Source: Pseudomonas fulva 12-X
Lineage (GTDB): Bacteria; Pseudomonadota; Gammaproteobacteria; Pseudomonadales; Pseudomonadaceae
DNA length: 64,000 nt
Direction of reading: 5' to 3'
NCBI RefSeq assembly: GCF_000213805.1
Contig: NC_015556.1
Location: 4,603,001-4,667,000 of the forward strand
Position numbers and translations under genes: made by a program. The notes under the pieces were generated by a model. The model worked only from the letters and a program-made list of their open reading frames with translations, searched no databases and was not told where the DNA came from. Numbering within the stretch: the first letter of the stretch is position 1; each line of letters starts with the position of its first letter. This document shows, piece by piece, positions 1-8,086 of the stretch.

Positions 1-39
1 ATGGGCGCCAGCGGTCTGTACCTGATCCTGCGCCGATAG
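1..39 (+). CDS. ubiB: C-terminal tail of UbiB (ubiquinone biosynthesis kinase-like protein), partial
   Basis: An open frame runs in from the window edge and ends in TAG at 37-39, encoding [11 protein letters not shown], a short hydrophobic segment followed by two arginines. UbiB proteins end in a C-terminal transmembrane helix of this kind, and ubiB lies directly upstream of hisI in Pseudomonas. Only about 12 codons are visible, so the call rests mainly on synteny. Confidence 0.55.
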   Translation: MGASGLYLILRR

Positions 40-91
40 CCAGCCCACGCCCCGGCTGGCACACTTGGCTTCGATTGAAGATGGAAATGCA

Positions 92-493
92 ATGAACGAC
101 TGGCTAGATGCAATCAAGTGGGACGACAACGGCCTGATCCCGGCCATCGCCCAGGACTACCAGACCGGGCGCATCCTGATGATGGCCTGGATGAACCGCG
201 AAGCCCTGGCGCTGACCGCCAGCGAGCAGCGCGCCATCTATTGGTCACGTTCGCGTGGCAAGCTGTGGCGCAAGGGCGAGGAGTCCGGCCACGTGCAGAA
301 GCTGCATGAGCTGCGCCTGGACTGCGACGCCGACGTGATCGTGTTGATGGTCGAGCAGCTGGGCGGCATCGCCTGCCATACCGGCCGCGAGAGCTGCTTC
401 TACCGGGTGTTCGAGAACGGTGCCTGGAAAACCGTCGATGCGGTGCTGAAAGATCCGCACACCATCTATTCGCCGGAGCATCGCCATGACTGA
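92..493 (+). CDS. hisI: Phosphoribosyl-AMP cyclohydrolase HisI
   Basis: Third step of histidine biosynthesis: zinc-dependent hydrolytic opening of the purine ring of phosphoribosyl-AMP in the cytoplasm. The 133-residue product has the family core ([20 protein letters not shown], then [18 protein letters not shown]) and the metal-binding cysteines in LRLDCDAD and [15 protein letters not shown] chose the ATG at 92, which gives [12 protein letters not shown], the usual N-terminus. A TTG 27 bases upstream is in frame but adds residues the family lacks. The gene overlaps hisE by 8 bases, so the two are translationally coupled. It is a stand-alone cyclohydrolase, not the HisIE fusion of enterobacteria. 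Confidence 0.96.
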   Translation: MNDWLDAIKWDDNGLIPAIAQDYQTGRILMMAWMNREALALTASEQRAIYWSRSRGKLWRKGEESGHVQKLHELRLDCDADVIVLMVEQLGGIACHTGRESCFYRVFENGAWKTVDAVLKDPHTIYSPEHRHD

Positions 494-836
494 TACCCTC
501 AAGCGCCTGGCCGAGGTGCTGGAGTCGCGCAAGGGTGCGGCACCGGACAGCTCGTACGTGGCCAGCCTTTACCACAAGGGCCTGAACAAGATTCTGGAGA
601 AGGTTGGCGAGGAGTCGGTGGAAACCATTCTTGCCGCCAAGGACGCCGCCGCCAGCGGCGACTGCAGCGACCTGATCTACGAAACCGCCGACCTGTGGTT
701 CCACAGCCTGGTCATGCTGGCCGCGCTGGATCAGCACCCGCAGGCGGTGCTCGATGAACTGGATCGCCGTTTCGGCCTGTCGGGGCACGCGGAAAAAGCC
801 GCGCGCAGCGATAGCGACACTCAACAAAGACGCTGA
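486..836 (+). CDS. hisE: Phosphoribosyl-ATP pyrophosphatase HisE
   Basis: Hydrolyses phosphoribosyl-ATP to phosphoribosyl-AMP and pyrophosphate, the second histidine-pathway step, just before HisI. The 116-residue protein is an all-alpha MazG-like NTP pyrophosphohydrolase. The metal-binding region is visible as [17 protein letters not shown] followed by [15 protein letters not shown]. The start codon lies inside the end of hisI. The order hisI-hisE-tatA-tatB-tatC is the standard Pseudomonas arrangement, and tatA begins 15 bases downstream. Confidence 0.96.
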   Translation: MTDTLKRLAEVLESRKGAAPDSSYVASLYHKGLNKILEKVGEESVETILAAKDAAASGDCSDLIYETADLWFHSLVMLAALDQHPQAVLDELDRRFGLSGHAEKAARSDSDTQQRR

Positions 837-851
837 CGAGGACTACGAAAC

Positions 852-1127
852 ATGGGCATTTTCGACTGGAAACACTGGGTCGTCATTCTGATCGTCGTGG
901 TGCTGGTGTTCGGTACCAAGAAACTCAAGAACCTGGGTTCCGACCTTGGCGAAACCATCAAGGGTTTCCGCAAGGCGATGAACGAGGAAGACGGCAAGCC
1001 GACCGACCCGCACGCACAACAGCCGCAGCAACCGCAACAGCCTTACCAGCAGCAGGCGCCGCTGAACCAGCCGCATACCGTTGAAGGCCAGGCCAGCAAG
1101 GTCGAAGAACCGCTGCGCAAGGACTGA
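852..1127 (+). CDS. tatA: Sec-independent protein translocase subunit TatA
   Basis: Pore-forming subunit of the twin-arginine translocase, which exports folded proteins across the inner membrane. The 91-residue protein has one N-terminal transmembrane helix (about residues 6-20, [20 protein letters not shown]). The FGTKKL hinge, an amphipathic helix ([16 protein letters not shown]) and a glutamine/proline-rich tail follow. It is the first of three tat genes. Tat substrates are often cofactor-containing redox enzymes, though none in this window shows a twin-arginine signal. Confidence 0.95.
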   Translation: MGIFDWKHWVVILIVVVLVFGTKKLKNLGSDLGETIKGFRKAMNEEDGKPTDPHAQQPQQPQQPYQQQAPLNQPHTVEGQASKVEEPLRKD

Positions 1128-1137
1128 GGCCACAAGC

Positions 1138-1527
1138 ATGTTCGGTATCAGTTTCAGCGAGCTGCTGCTGGTCGCTCTGGTCGCCCTGCTGGTGCTCGGC
1201 CCCGAGCGCCTGCCAGGTGCCGCGCGCACCGCAGGCTTATGGATCGGGCGCATCAAGCGCAGCTTCAATTCGATCAAGGAAGAAGTCGAGCGCGAAATCG
1301 GCGCCGACGAAATCCGTCGGCAACTGCATAACGAACGCATCCTCGAACTGGAGCGCGAGATGCAGGCGGTCAAGAACGACATCCTGCCGCCAGCACCCCA
1401 GGCCAGCGTGCCGCCGCCACCGGTCGTAGAGCCGGCTGCACAGGCGCCAACCGAGCCTGCACCGACGCCCGCCACTCAGGCCGCCCCGACACCCGCCGCC
1501 AGCCAGGACAAGACGCCGCAACCATGA
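1138..1527 (+). CDS. tatB: Sec-independent protein translocase subunit TatB
   Basis: Tat receptor subunit that works with TatC to recognise twin-arginine signal peptides. The 129-residue protein starts [20 protein letters not shown], has the conserved GPERLP hinge and an amphipathic charged helix, and ends in a proline/alanine-rich disordered tail. An in-frame ATG at 1081 lies inside tatA and gives an implausible arginine-rich leader, so 1138 is the start. The stop overlaps the tatC start as ATGA. Confidence 0.95.
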   Translation: MFGISFSELLLVALVALLVLGPERLPGAARTAGLWIGRIKRSFNSIKEEVEREIGADEIRRQLHNERILELEREMQAVKNDILPPAPQASVPPPPVVEPAAQAPTEPAPTPATQAAPTPAASQDKTPQP

Positions 1528-2318
1528 GTCGAATGCCCGACAACGACCAGGAAATGCCGCTGGTTTCCCACCTTGCCGAGTTGCGCACTCGCCTGCTGCG
1601 CTGCGTGGCGGCGATCTTCCTGATTTTCGCCTGCCTGTTCTACTTCGCCCAGAAGATCTACACCCTGGTCTCGGCGCCGCTGCGCCAATACCTGCCTGAA
1701 GGCGCGACGATGATCGCCACCGACGTGGCCTCACCGTTCCTGACGCCGTTCAAGCTGACCATGATCGTCGCGCTGTTCCTGGCCATGCCGGTGATCCTGC
1801 ATCAGGTATGGGGTTTCATCGCGCCGGGGCTGTACAAGCACGAGAAACGCATCGCCATTCCGCTGCTGATCTCCAGCATCATCCTGTTCTACGCCGGCAT
1901 GGCCTTCGCTTACTTTCTGGTGTTCCCGATCATCTTCCACTTCTTCGCCAGCGTGACGCCCGAAGGCGTATCGATGATGACCGACATCGCCAGCTACCTC
2001 GACTTCGTGATGACGCTGTTCTTCGCCTTCGGCGTGGCCTTCGAGATTCCCGTGGCCGTGGTGCTGCTGATCTGGATCGGCGTGGTCGACGTCGAATACC
2101 TTCGCAAGATCCGCCCCTACGTGATCATTGGCTGTTTCGTGGTCGGCATGATCCTCACCCCGCCGGACATCTTCTCCCAGACCCTGCTCGCCGTGCCGAT
2201 GTGGCTGCTGTTCGAGCTGGGCATCCTGGCTGGCAGCATGGTGCGCACGCGCCGCGGCGAGCCAGATGAAGAAGACGACAACGCCCCGACCGACCAGCCG
2301 CCCAGCGTCCAGCCATGA
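1524..2318 (+). CDS. tatC: Sec-independent protein translocase subunit TatC
   Basis: Multispanning Tat component that binds the twin-arginine signal peptide. The 264-residue protein opens with the conserved cytoplasmic motif [17 protein letters not shown] and has the P-rich loop [15 protein letters not shown]. About six membrane helices follow, including [19 protein letters not shown] and the segment ending [17 protein letters not shown]. The C-terminal tail is acidic ([10 protein letters not shown]). It overlaps tatB by 4 bases and rsmE by 4 bases, so all three are coupled. Confidence 0.97.
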   Translation: MSRMPDNDQEMPLVSHLAELRTRLLRCVAAIFLIFACLFYFAQKIYTLVSAPLRQYLPEGATMIATDVASPFLTPFKLTMIVALFLAMPVILHQVWGFIAPGLYKHEKRIAIPLLISSIILFYAGMAFAYFLVFPIIFHFFASVTPEGVSMMTDIASYLDFVMTLFFAFGVAFEIPVAVVLLIWIGVVDVEYLRKIRPYVIIGCFVVGMILTPPDIFSQTLLAVPMWLLFELGILAGSMVRTRRGEPDEEDDNAPTDQPPSVQP

Positions 2319-3022
2319 ACCTGCTGCTGCTCGAGGACGGTGATTTCATCGCCGCCGACCGGGTGCGCCTGAGCGGCCGCCGCCTGACCCATCTCAATGA
2401 GGTGCACCGCGCCGAGAACGGCGACACCCTGCGCGTCGGCCGCCTCGGCGGGCAGATGGGCCGCGGCCAGCTGCTGCAGCTAGATGCCACGAGCGCTGAA
2501 CTGCAGGTCGCCTTCGACCAGCCGCCACCGACCAAGCTGCCGATCACCCTGCTGCTGGCCCTGCCGCGCCCGAAGATGCTCAAGCGCGTGCTGCAGAGCG
2601 TCAGCGCCATGGGCGTGCCGCGGCTGGTGCTGCTCAACAGTTACCGGGTGGAAAAGAGCTTCTGGCAGACGCCCTTTCTGGAGCCGGAAGCGATTCGCGA
2701 GCAGCTGATCCTCGGCCTGGAGCAGGCCCGCGATACCGTGCTGCCCGAGGTGATCATCGAGAAGCGCTTCAAGCCCTTCGTCGAGGATCGGCTGCCGCAG
2801 CTGGCCGCCGGCACGCTCGGCCTGACCGGACACCCCGGCGACTACCCGGCCTGCCCACGCGCCGTCGAGCAACCGGTAACCCTTGCCATCGGCCCGGAAG
2901 GCGGCTGGATTCCCTACGAGGTCGAGAAACTGGCCGAGGCGGGTTTGCAGCCAGTGCAGATGGGTGAGCGGATTCTACGGGTGGAGACGGCCGTGACGGC
3001 GCTATTGGCTCGGTTGTTCTGA
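2315..3022 (+). CDS. rsmE: 16S rRNA (uracil(1498)-N3)-methyltransferase RsmE
   Basis: Methylates U1498 of 16S rRNA at N3 using S-adenosylmethionine. The 235-residue protein has the N-terminal PUA-like RNA-binding half ([23 protein letters not shown]) and a C-terminal SPOUT knot. The knot is marked by LAIGPEGGW, followed by [11 protein letters not shown] near the C-terminus. The ATG overlaps the tatC stop. It is the last gene of the his-tat run; REP-like repeats follow. Confidence 0.95.
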   Translation: MNLLLLEDGDFIAADRVRLSGRRLTHLNEVHRAENGDTLRVGRLGGQMGRGQLLQLDATSAELQVAFDQPPPTKLPITLLLALPRPKMLKRVLQSVSAMGVPRLVLLNSYRVEKSFWQTPFLEPEAIREQLILGLEQARDTVLPEVIIEKRFKPFVEDRLPQLAAGTLGLTGHPGDYPACPRAVEQPVTLAIGPEGGWIPYEVEKLAEAGLQPVQMGERILRVETAVTALLARLF

Positions 3023-3071
3023 GCGACTCGTTTAGACAGGTGTGTTGTGGCAGCAGCCACCGCACATTTCC

Positions 3072-3122
3072 TGTGGGAGCGGGCCATGCCCGCGAAAGAT
3101 CTCGGGCATGGCCCGTTCTCAC
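3072..3122. repeat. REP-like inverted repeat, GTGGGAGCGGGCCATGCCCGC family
   Basis: An imperfect palindrome, GTGGGAGCGGGCCATGCCCGCG then CGGGCATGGCCCGTTCTCAC, lies 49 bases after rsmE. The same core recurs at least seven times in the window, always outside recognised genes, which is typical of Pseudomonas REP/BIME elements. Confidence 0.8.
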
Positions 3123-3200
3123 TACCCGTCCTCCGCGCCAAGATCGCGATGGTGGACAAGAAGAGCGTGTCCAACCTACCTAACTGACAGACCAATCCCT

Positions 3201-3250
3201 GTGGGAGCGCGCCACGCGCGCGAAAAATCGCGGGCATGGCCCGCTCCCAC
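3201..3250. repeat. REP-like inverted repeat, second copy of a pair
   Basis: GTGGGAGCGCGCCACGCGCGCG is followed by CGCGGGCATGGCCCGCTCCCAC, the same family as the copy at 3072 and about 80 bases after it. The pair forms a BIME-like doublet filling the 346-base gap between rsmE and the acyltransferase. I see no gene in that gap. Confidence 0.8.
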
Positions 3251-3368
3251 AAAAGCAGACCATCGTCCGCGCCAACGGGACATCCGGTAACGCCTTGCCC
3301 TAAGCAACGGTTTGGCGCCAGCATGCGCTCTGCCTATGATGAACACCTCGTGCCCACAAGGAGCTGTC

Positions 3369-4262
3369 ATGCGCCGTCTGCTCACCGGCATCACCGTCAT
3401 CCTGCTGTTGCTGCTCAATACGCTGGTTCTGATTGGACCGATGATGCTTATTGCTCTGGGCAAGTTCGTGCTGCCCGGCAAGGCGCTGAAGGCGGCCTGT
3501 TCGCGCTTGGTGATGAATATCGCCGAAGCCTGGGCCGAGAACTGCAAGCGCATCTTCGCGGCGCTCACGCCGACCCAGTGGGATATCCGCGGCAACGCCG
3601 AGCTGCGCCAGGACACCTCCTACCTGATCATCAGCAACCACCAGTCTTGGGTCGACATTCCCGCCCTGGTGCAGGCCTTCAACCGCAAGACGCCCTACTT
3701 CAAGTTCTTCCTCAAGCAGCAGCTGATCTGGGTGCCGTTTCTCGGCCTCGCGTTCTGGGCGCTGGATTATCCCTTCATGAAGCGCTACAGCAAGGCCAAG
3801 CTGGAGAAGTACCCGCACCTAAAAGGCCAGGACCTGGAAATCACTCGCCGTGCCTGCGAGAAGTTTCGGGATCTGCCGGTTACCGTAGTCAATTACCTGG
3901 AAGGCACGCGCTTCACACCCGCCAAACAGGCCCAACAGGGCTCGCCCTATCAGCACCTGCTCAAGCCCAAGGCCGGCGGGGTGGCCTTCGTGCTGGCGGC
4001 CCTGGGCGAGCAGCTCGACGCGATTCTGGATGTCACCATCGTTTATGCCGAGGACACGCCGCCCGGTTTCTGGAAGCTGATCAGCGGCCAGGTGCCAAAG
4101 GTCATCATGGATATCCGCACCCGGCCGCTGGAGCCGGCGCTGTGGCAGGGCGATTACCAGAACGACCCTGACTTCCGCCTTTACGTGCAGGACTGGGTCA
4201 GCGGCTTGTGGGAGGAGAAGGATACGCTGATCACCCGGCTGAAGCAGGAAGCCAAGGGCTGA
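3369..4262 (+). CDS. PlsC-family 1-acylglycerol-3-phosphate acyltransferase, YihG-like
   Basis: Predicted membrane acyltransferase that adds an acyl chain to lysophosphatidic acid. The 297-residue protein has an N-terminal membrane helix (LLTGITVILLLLLNTLVLIG) and the HX4D catalytic motif in NHQSWVD. It then has the FLKQQLIWVPFLGLAFWALD segment and the acceptor-binding EGTRFTP. Length and layout fit the YihG-type acyltransferases rather than shorter PlsC. The ATG at 3369 is preceded by AGGAG; the longer frame starting at 3312 has no ribosome site and an unlikely leader. Substrate preference cannot be read from the sequence. Confidence 0.88.
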   Translation: MRRLLTGITVILLLLLNTLVLIGPMMLIALGKFVLPGKALKAACSRLVMNIAEAWAENCKRIFAALTPTQWDIRGNAELRQDTSYLIISNHQSWVDIPALVQAFNRKTPYFKFFLKQQLIWVPFLGLAFWALDYPFMKRYSKAKLEKYPHLKGQDLEITRRACEKFRDLPVTVVNYLEGTRFTPAKQAQQGSPYQHLLKPKAGGVAFVLAALGEQLDAILDVTIVYAEDTPPGFWKLISGQVPKVIMDIRTRPLEPALWQGDYQNDPDFRLYVQDWVSGLWEEKDTLITRLKQEAKG

Positions 4263-4287
4263 ACCTGCTGCAGCGCTAGTGGAACGA

Positions 4288-4722
4288 TCAATCCGGCAGG
4301 ATCATATGGCCGGCCTCGTCGAGCGGCGCGAAGGGGTTGTGCGCCAGCTCCCAGAGGTGCCCGTCCGGGTCGGCGAAGTACCCTGAATAGCCACCCCAGA
4401 ACACCTTCTCCGGCGCCTTGACCTGCCGGCCGCCAGCGGCAACCGCAAGAGCCATGGCGGCGTCCACGGCTTCCGGGCTTTGCAGATTGTGCGCCAGGGT
4501 CACGCCGGAAAAGCCCGCTGGGCCGGCTTCCGGCAGGTTGGCGTCCTTGGCCAGCTCCTCACGGGAGAACAATCCCAGGGCAAGGCCCTTGAGCTTGATG
4601 AAGACGATCTGCTGCTGAGAAGCAGACGAGCGCGTCCAGCCCAGGCGTTCGTAGAAGGCGGCGCTGGCCTGTACATCGGCCACGCCGAGGGTGATCAGGG
4701 AAATCCGTCGGTCAAAGCTCAT
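4288..4722 (-). CDS. VOC family (glyoxalase/bleomycin-resistance fold) protein
   Basis: A 144-residue protein with paired beta-alpha-beta-beta-beta modules of the vicinal oxygen chelate superfamily: ISLITLGVADVQASAAFYERLGW in the first half and FWGGYSGYFADPDGHLWELAHNPF in the second. The C-terminal DPDGHLWEL is typical of this family and carries a metal-ligand Glu. The reaction is unknown; related proteins include lyases, dioxygenases and drug-binding proteins. It converges on the acyltransferase gene and shows no operon partner. Confidence 0.85.
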   Translation of the reverse strand: MSFDRRISLITLGVADVQASAAFYERLGWTRSSASQQQIVFIKLKGLALGLFSREELAKDANLPEAGPAGFSGVTLAHNLQSPEAVDAAMALAVAAGGRQVKAPEKVFWGGYSGYFADPDGHLWELAHNPFAPLDEAGHMILPD

Positions 4723-4792
4723 GAGGTGCTCCTTGCAGGTCGAGCCTGACAGGGTAGCAGCCGAACCGGCCGTCTAGAGAAAGAATAATGAT

Positions 4793-4897
4793 CGTTCCCA
4801 CGCTCTGCGTGGGAACGCATTTGTAGGACGCTCTGCGTCCGTACGTAAATCGTGACGCAGAGCGTCACGGGTGGCATGCCCACGCAGAGCATGGGCA
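4793..4897. repeat. Cluster of four hairpins built on a GCTCTGCGT core
   Basis: Four successive inverted repeats share the core ACGCTCTGCGT or its complement: 4793-4817 (CGTTCCCACGCTCTGCGTGG plus 5 bases), 4826-4840, 4852-4868 and 4877-4897. This is a REP-type family distinct from the GTGGGAGCGGG elements. It lies between the VOC gene and the fdhA terminator. Confidence 0.75.
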
Positions 4898-4914
4898 CAA
4901 TCAGCAAAGAAAAT

Positions 4915-4939
4915 CGGAGCCCTTGGGCTCCGCTTTTTC
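4915..4939. terminator. Rho-independent terminator at the 3' end of fdhA
   Basis: A perfect 8-bp stem, CGGAGCCC-TT-GGGCTCCG, is followed by CTTTTTC on the plus strand and by ATTTTCTTT on the minus strand. It lies 5-29 bases beyond the fdhA stop, so it most likely ends the minus-strand fdhA transcript and may act in both directions. Confidence 0.8.
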
Positions 4940-4943
4940 AGCT

Positions 4944-6143
4944 TCAGGCAGCGCTGAACATCTTGTGCGGGTCGATGACGAATTTCTTCGGCACGCCGGC
5001 ATCGAACTCGCCGTAACCGCGCGGTGCGTCGTCCAGGCTGATGACCTGCACGCCCACCACTTCGGCGATGTTGATGCGGTCCCACATGATGGCCTGCATC
5101 AATGCGCGGTTGTACTTCATCACTGGGGTCTGGCCGGTGTGGAAGCTGTGCGACTTGGCCCAGCCGAGGCCGAAACGGATGCTCAGGCTGCCGATCTTGG
5201 CTGCCGCGTCCACCGCGCCCGGGTCTTCGGTGACGTACAGGCCGGGGATACCGATCTTGCCGGCCACGCGGGTGACCTGCATCAGCGAGTTGAGTACGGT
5301 GGCCGGTGCTTCGTGCTGGGCACCGGCATGGCCATGACCGCGGGCCTCGAAGCCCACCGCGTCGACGGCGCAATCGACTTCCGGCTCACCGAGCAGGTCG
5401 GCGATCTGTTCGTGCAGCGGGGTGTCCTTGGACAGGTCGGCGATTTCGAAGCCCTGGGCCTTGGCATGGGCCAGGCGCACCGGGTTGACGTCACCGACGA
5501 TCACCACCGCGGCGCCGAGCAGGCGCGCCGAGGCGGCGGCGGCCAAACCGACCGGGCCGGCACCGGCCACGTAAACGGTGGAGCCCGGGCCAACGCCGGC
5601 AGTCACCGCGCCGTGATAGCCGGTGGGCAGAATGTCGGACAGGCAGGTCAGGTCGCGGATCTTCTCCATGGCCTTGTCGCGGTCCGGCAGCTTGAGCAGG
5701 TTGAAGTCAGCGTAAGGCACCAGCACGTATTCGGCCTGGCCACCGGTCCAGTCGCCCATGTCGACGTAGCCGTAGGCGCCGCCGGCACGGGCCGGATTGA
5801 CGGTCAGGCACACACCGGTGTGCTGCTCTTTACAGGAGCGGCAGCGGCCGCAGGCGACGTTGAAGGGCACGGAAACCAGGTCACCGATCTTCAGGCTTTC
5901 GACGTCGCTCCCCTTCTCGACCACCTCGCCGGTGATCTCGTGGCCGAGCACCAGGCCGACCTGAGCGGTGGTACGGCCACGCACCATGTGCTGGTCGGAG
6001 CCGCAGATGTTGGTGGAAACGACCTTGAGGATCACGCCGTGCTCGATCTTGCGACCGCGCGGATCCTGCATCTTCGGATAGTCGATCTTCTGAACTTCGA
6101 CCTTGCCTGTGCCGAGATAGACGACACCGCGATTACCAGACAT
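4944..6143 (-). CDS. fdhA: Glutathione-independent, zinc/NAD-dependent formaldehyde dehydrogenase
   Basis: Oxidises formaldehyde to formate without glutathione; here it removes formaldehyde released by demethylation of dimethylglycine and sarcosine. The 399-residue medium-chain dehydrogenase shows all expected zinc ligands: catalytic C47 (NICGSDQH), H68 (GHE) and D170 (LSD), and structural C98, C101, C104 and C112. The NAD-binding GAGPVG is near residue 194. The start has AAGGAG upstream. It lies downstream of purU and the sox genes on the same strand, as in the P. aeruginosa sarcosine cluster. Confidence 0.96.
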   Translation of the reverse strand: MSGNRGVVYLGTGKVEVQKIDYPKMQDPRGRKIEHGVILKVVSTNICGSDQHMVRGRTTAQVGLVLGHEITGEVVEKGSDVESLKIGDLVSVPFNVACGRCRSCKEQHTGVCLTVNPARAGGAYGYVDMGDWTGGQAEYVLVPYADFNLLKLPDRDKAMEKIRDLTCLSDILPTGYHGAVTAGVGPGSTVYVAGAGPVGLAAAASARLLGAAVVIVGDVNPVRLAHAKAQGFEIADLSKDTPLHEQIADLLGEPEVDCAVDAVGFEARGHGHAGAQHEAPATVLNSLMQVTRVAGKIGIPGLYVTEDPGAVDAAAKIGSLSIRFGLGWAKSHSFHTGQTPVMKYNRALMQAIMWDRINIAEVVGVQVISLDDAPRGYGEFDAGVPKKFVIDPHKMFSAA

Positions 6144-6341
6144 ATGAATCTCCTTTCTTCTTGTGGATACAAAGGCGCGACGTCAGGTCGCGCGGGCCTT
6201 GTACTGGAGTGAGCGTCTGTATCGGCACCCGCCGTTATTGGGCAGGACGGATGTCGATGGTCTAGCCAGACTAGCTAGCGTGTGGCGCGGCCGCGGATGC
6301 AAAACCGACAGCCGCCGTTCTCTGTGCGGCACCGCTCCCGG

Positions 6342-7199
6342 TTAGAGGACGACGGTGCGATTGGCGTTGAGGAATACCCGCCGCTCGAGGAAATAGCCGA
6401 CTGCGCGGGCCAGGGTCAGGCATTCGATATCGCGGCCTTTTGCCACCAGATCCTCGGGGTAGTGCGCATGATCGACGCTTTCGACTCCCTGGGTAATGAT
6501 CGGGCCTTCGTCCAGGTCGTTGTTGATGAAATGCGCCGTTGCGCCGACCAGTTTGACGCCCTTTTGGTACGCCTGGTGGTACGGCTTGGCGCCTTTGAAG
6601 CCGGGCAGCAGCGAGTGGTGGATGTTTATCGCCCGACCGTCGAGCTTGCGGCACAGATCGGCGGACAGCACCTGCATGTAGCGGGCGAGCACCACCAGTT
6701 CGGCGCCAGTGTCCTCGACCACCTGCATCACCCGGCGCTCCTGGGCGGGTTTGTCGTTGGGGTCGAGGGGAAAGTGGTGATACGGAATGCCATGCCAGTC
6801 GGCGAGCGGCTTGAGGTCGGGGTGGTTGGAGACGATGGCGGTGATGTCCATCGGCAACTGGCCGGTGCGCTGGCGGTAGAGCAGGTCGTTGAGGCAGTGG
6901 TCGGCCTTGGAGACCATGATCACCACCTTGGCGCGGTAGCCCGGCGGCGTCAGCTCGGTGCGCATGTCGAACGGCGCAGTGCGCTCGTCGAGGCCGGCGA
7001 GGAAGGTCGCCTCATCGAAATCGGCCTGGGTGCGAAATTCCACGCGGATAAAGAAGCGGCTGGCCAGGCGGTCATCGAAGCTGTGGTGCTCGGTGACGTA
7101 GCAGCCCTGCTCGAACAGGTAGCGGGTCACCACATCCACGGTGCCCAGGAGGCTCGGGCAGTGGGCGGTGAGAATCCAGGTGTCGGGGGTGCGGCTCAT
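6342..7199 (-). CDS. purU: Formyltetrahydrofolate deformylase PurU
   Basis: Hydrolyses 10-formyl-tetrahydrofolate to formate and tetrahydrofolate, balancing the one-carbon pool loaded by sarcosine oxidation. The 285-residue protein has an N-terminal ACT domain (ILTAHCPSLLGTVDVVTRYLFEQG) and a C-terminal formyltransferase-like catalytic domain. The active-site region reads INIHHSLLPGFKGAKPYHQA and then GATAHFINNDLDEGPII, carrying the catalytic Asn, His and Asp. It lies between soxG and fdhA, with about 200 bases before fdhA and 257 before soxG, so it may also have its own promoter. Confidence 0.95.
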   Translation of the reverse strand: MSRTPDTWILTAHCPSLLGTVDVVTRYLFEQGCYVTEHHSFDDRLASRFFIRVEFRTQADFDEATFLAGLDERTAPFDMRTELTPPGYRAKVVIMVSKADHCLNDLLYRQRTGQLPMDITAIVSNHPDLKPLADWHGIPYHHFPLDPNDKPAQERRVMQVVEDTGAELVVLARYMQVLSADLCRKLDGRAINIHHSLLPGFKGAKPYHQAYQKGVKLVGATAHFINNDLDEGPIITQGVESVDHAHYPEDLVAKGRDIECLTLARAVGYFLERRVFLNANRTVVL

Positions 7200-7360
7200 G
7201 AAAGCGATTCCTTATGCAGATCGCTCCCATGCGCCGACCGGCAGTGCACGACGGGGAGCGTCATTGGCTGCGTCCATACGCAGCCTTTGGGAGTGGTGAA
7301 GCAAAGCAGGAGCGGGGTCTGTACTCGATAATGTGAGAGCGGGCATGCCCCCCAGTCACT

Positions 7361-7443
7361 TAGGGTGGATGACGCTTCACCTACGCGGCCCGACCCATCC
7401 ACCGTTGCGATCCCAAGGTGGACGAAAAAAGCGTCGTCCACCC
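7361..7443. repeat. Dispersed repeat with GGTGGATGACGCTTCACC-type arms
   Basis: Between soxG and purU, AGGGTGGATGACGCTTCACCTA is answered by GGTGGACGAAAAAAGCGTCGTCCACCC. The same element (GGTGGATGGGTGAAGCGTCATCCACC) recurs at 56791. It fills much of the 257-base purU-soxG gap, which has no recognisable gene. Confidence 0.6.
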
Positions 7444-7456
7444 GGTTCCAATGTCC

Positions 7457-8086
7457 TCAAGCCTCCACAGCCAACCCGTACTCGGCGCTGGCATCCTGCA
7501 GCCACAGCCAGAAGTAGTCGGAGAAGCTGCGACGAATCAGCAGTTCCCAGGTGTTTTCGCCGGTGTGGCGAATCACCAGCTGGGATTTGGCGAACACGGT
7601 GCCCACGGCCTTGCCCACCGGGAAGTTGTTCGGGTGCACGTCGTAACTGCTGGACTTCATCAGCAGTTCGCGCACCTTCGGCCCGGACAGTTCCAGCAGG
7701 GTCTGCCCGCCGCTGACATTGACCACCGAGATGTGCTGGCCATCCAGGGCTTCACGCAGCTTGCCCTCGACCTCGAACTCGCTGCCGCCAGGCACGATCA
7801 GCAGCCATTCATCCGGGCCCAGCCACTGCAGCGAGGTGTCGCCGTTGGCAACCAGGGTCAGCGCGCTCGGCAGTTCCAGGCCCAGGGCCTTGTGCACGCC
7901 GCCGGCGAAGTTGGCATCGGACGCGTCGCCGCGTAGCACCAGATGGCCCAGCAGTTTCTTCTCGCGCAGCGTCACCCCGGCGCCGGCGCGGCCCTTGCCG
8001 GCCAGTTCGTGCAGGCCGGCGTGGTGCAGTGGCGATTGCCCGGCGATGTCGTCGGGGCGTTGCTTGTAGACGTTGACGTTAGACAT
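7457..8086 (-). CDS. soxG: Heterotetrameric sarcosine oxidase gamma subunit
   Basis: Gamma subunit of the four-subunit sarcosine oxidase, needed for assembly beside the alpha subunit's folate-binding half. The 209-residue protein starts MSNVNVYKQRPDDIAGQSPL and has the conserved SLQWLGPDEWLLIVP and TLLELSGPKVRELL regions. An upstream in-frame ATG at 8110 lies inside soxA; the ATG at 8086 has GGGGA before it. It overlaps the soxA stop by 8 bases. Confidence 0.94.
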   Translation of the reverse strand: MSNVNVYKQRPDDIAGQSPLHHAGLHELAGKGRAGAGVTLREKKLLGHLVLRGDASDANFAGGVHKALGLELPSALTLVANGDTSLQWLGPDEWLLIVPGGSEFEVEGKLREALDGQHISVVNVSGGQTLLELSGPKVRELLMKSSSYDVHPNNFPVGKAVGTVFAKSQLVIRHTGENTWELLIRRSFSDYFWLWLQDASAEYGLAVEA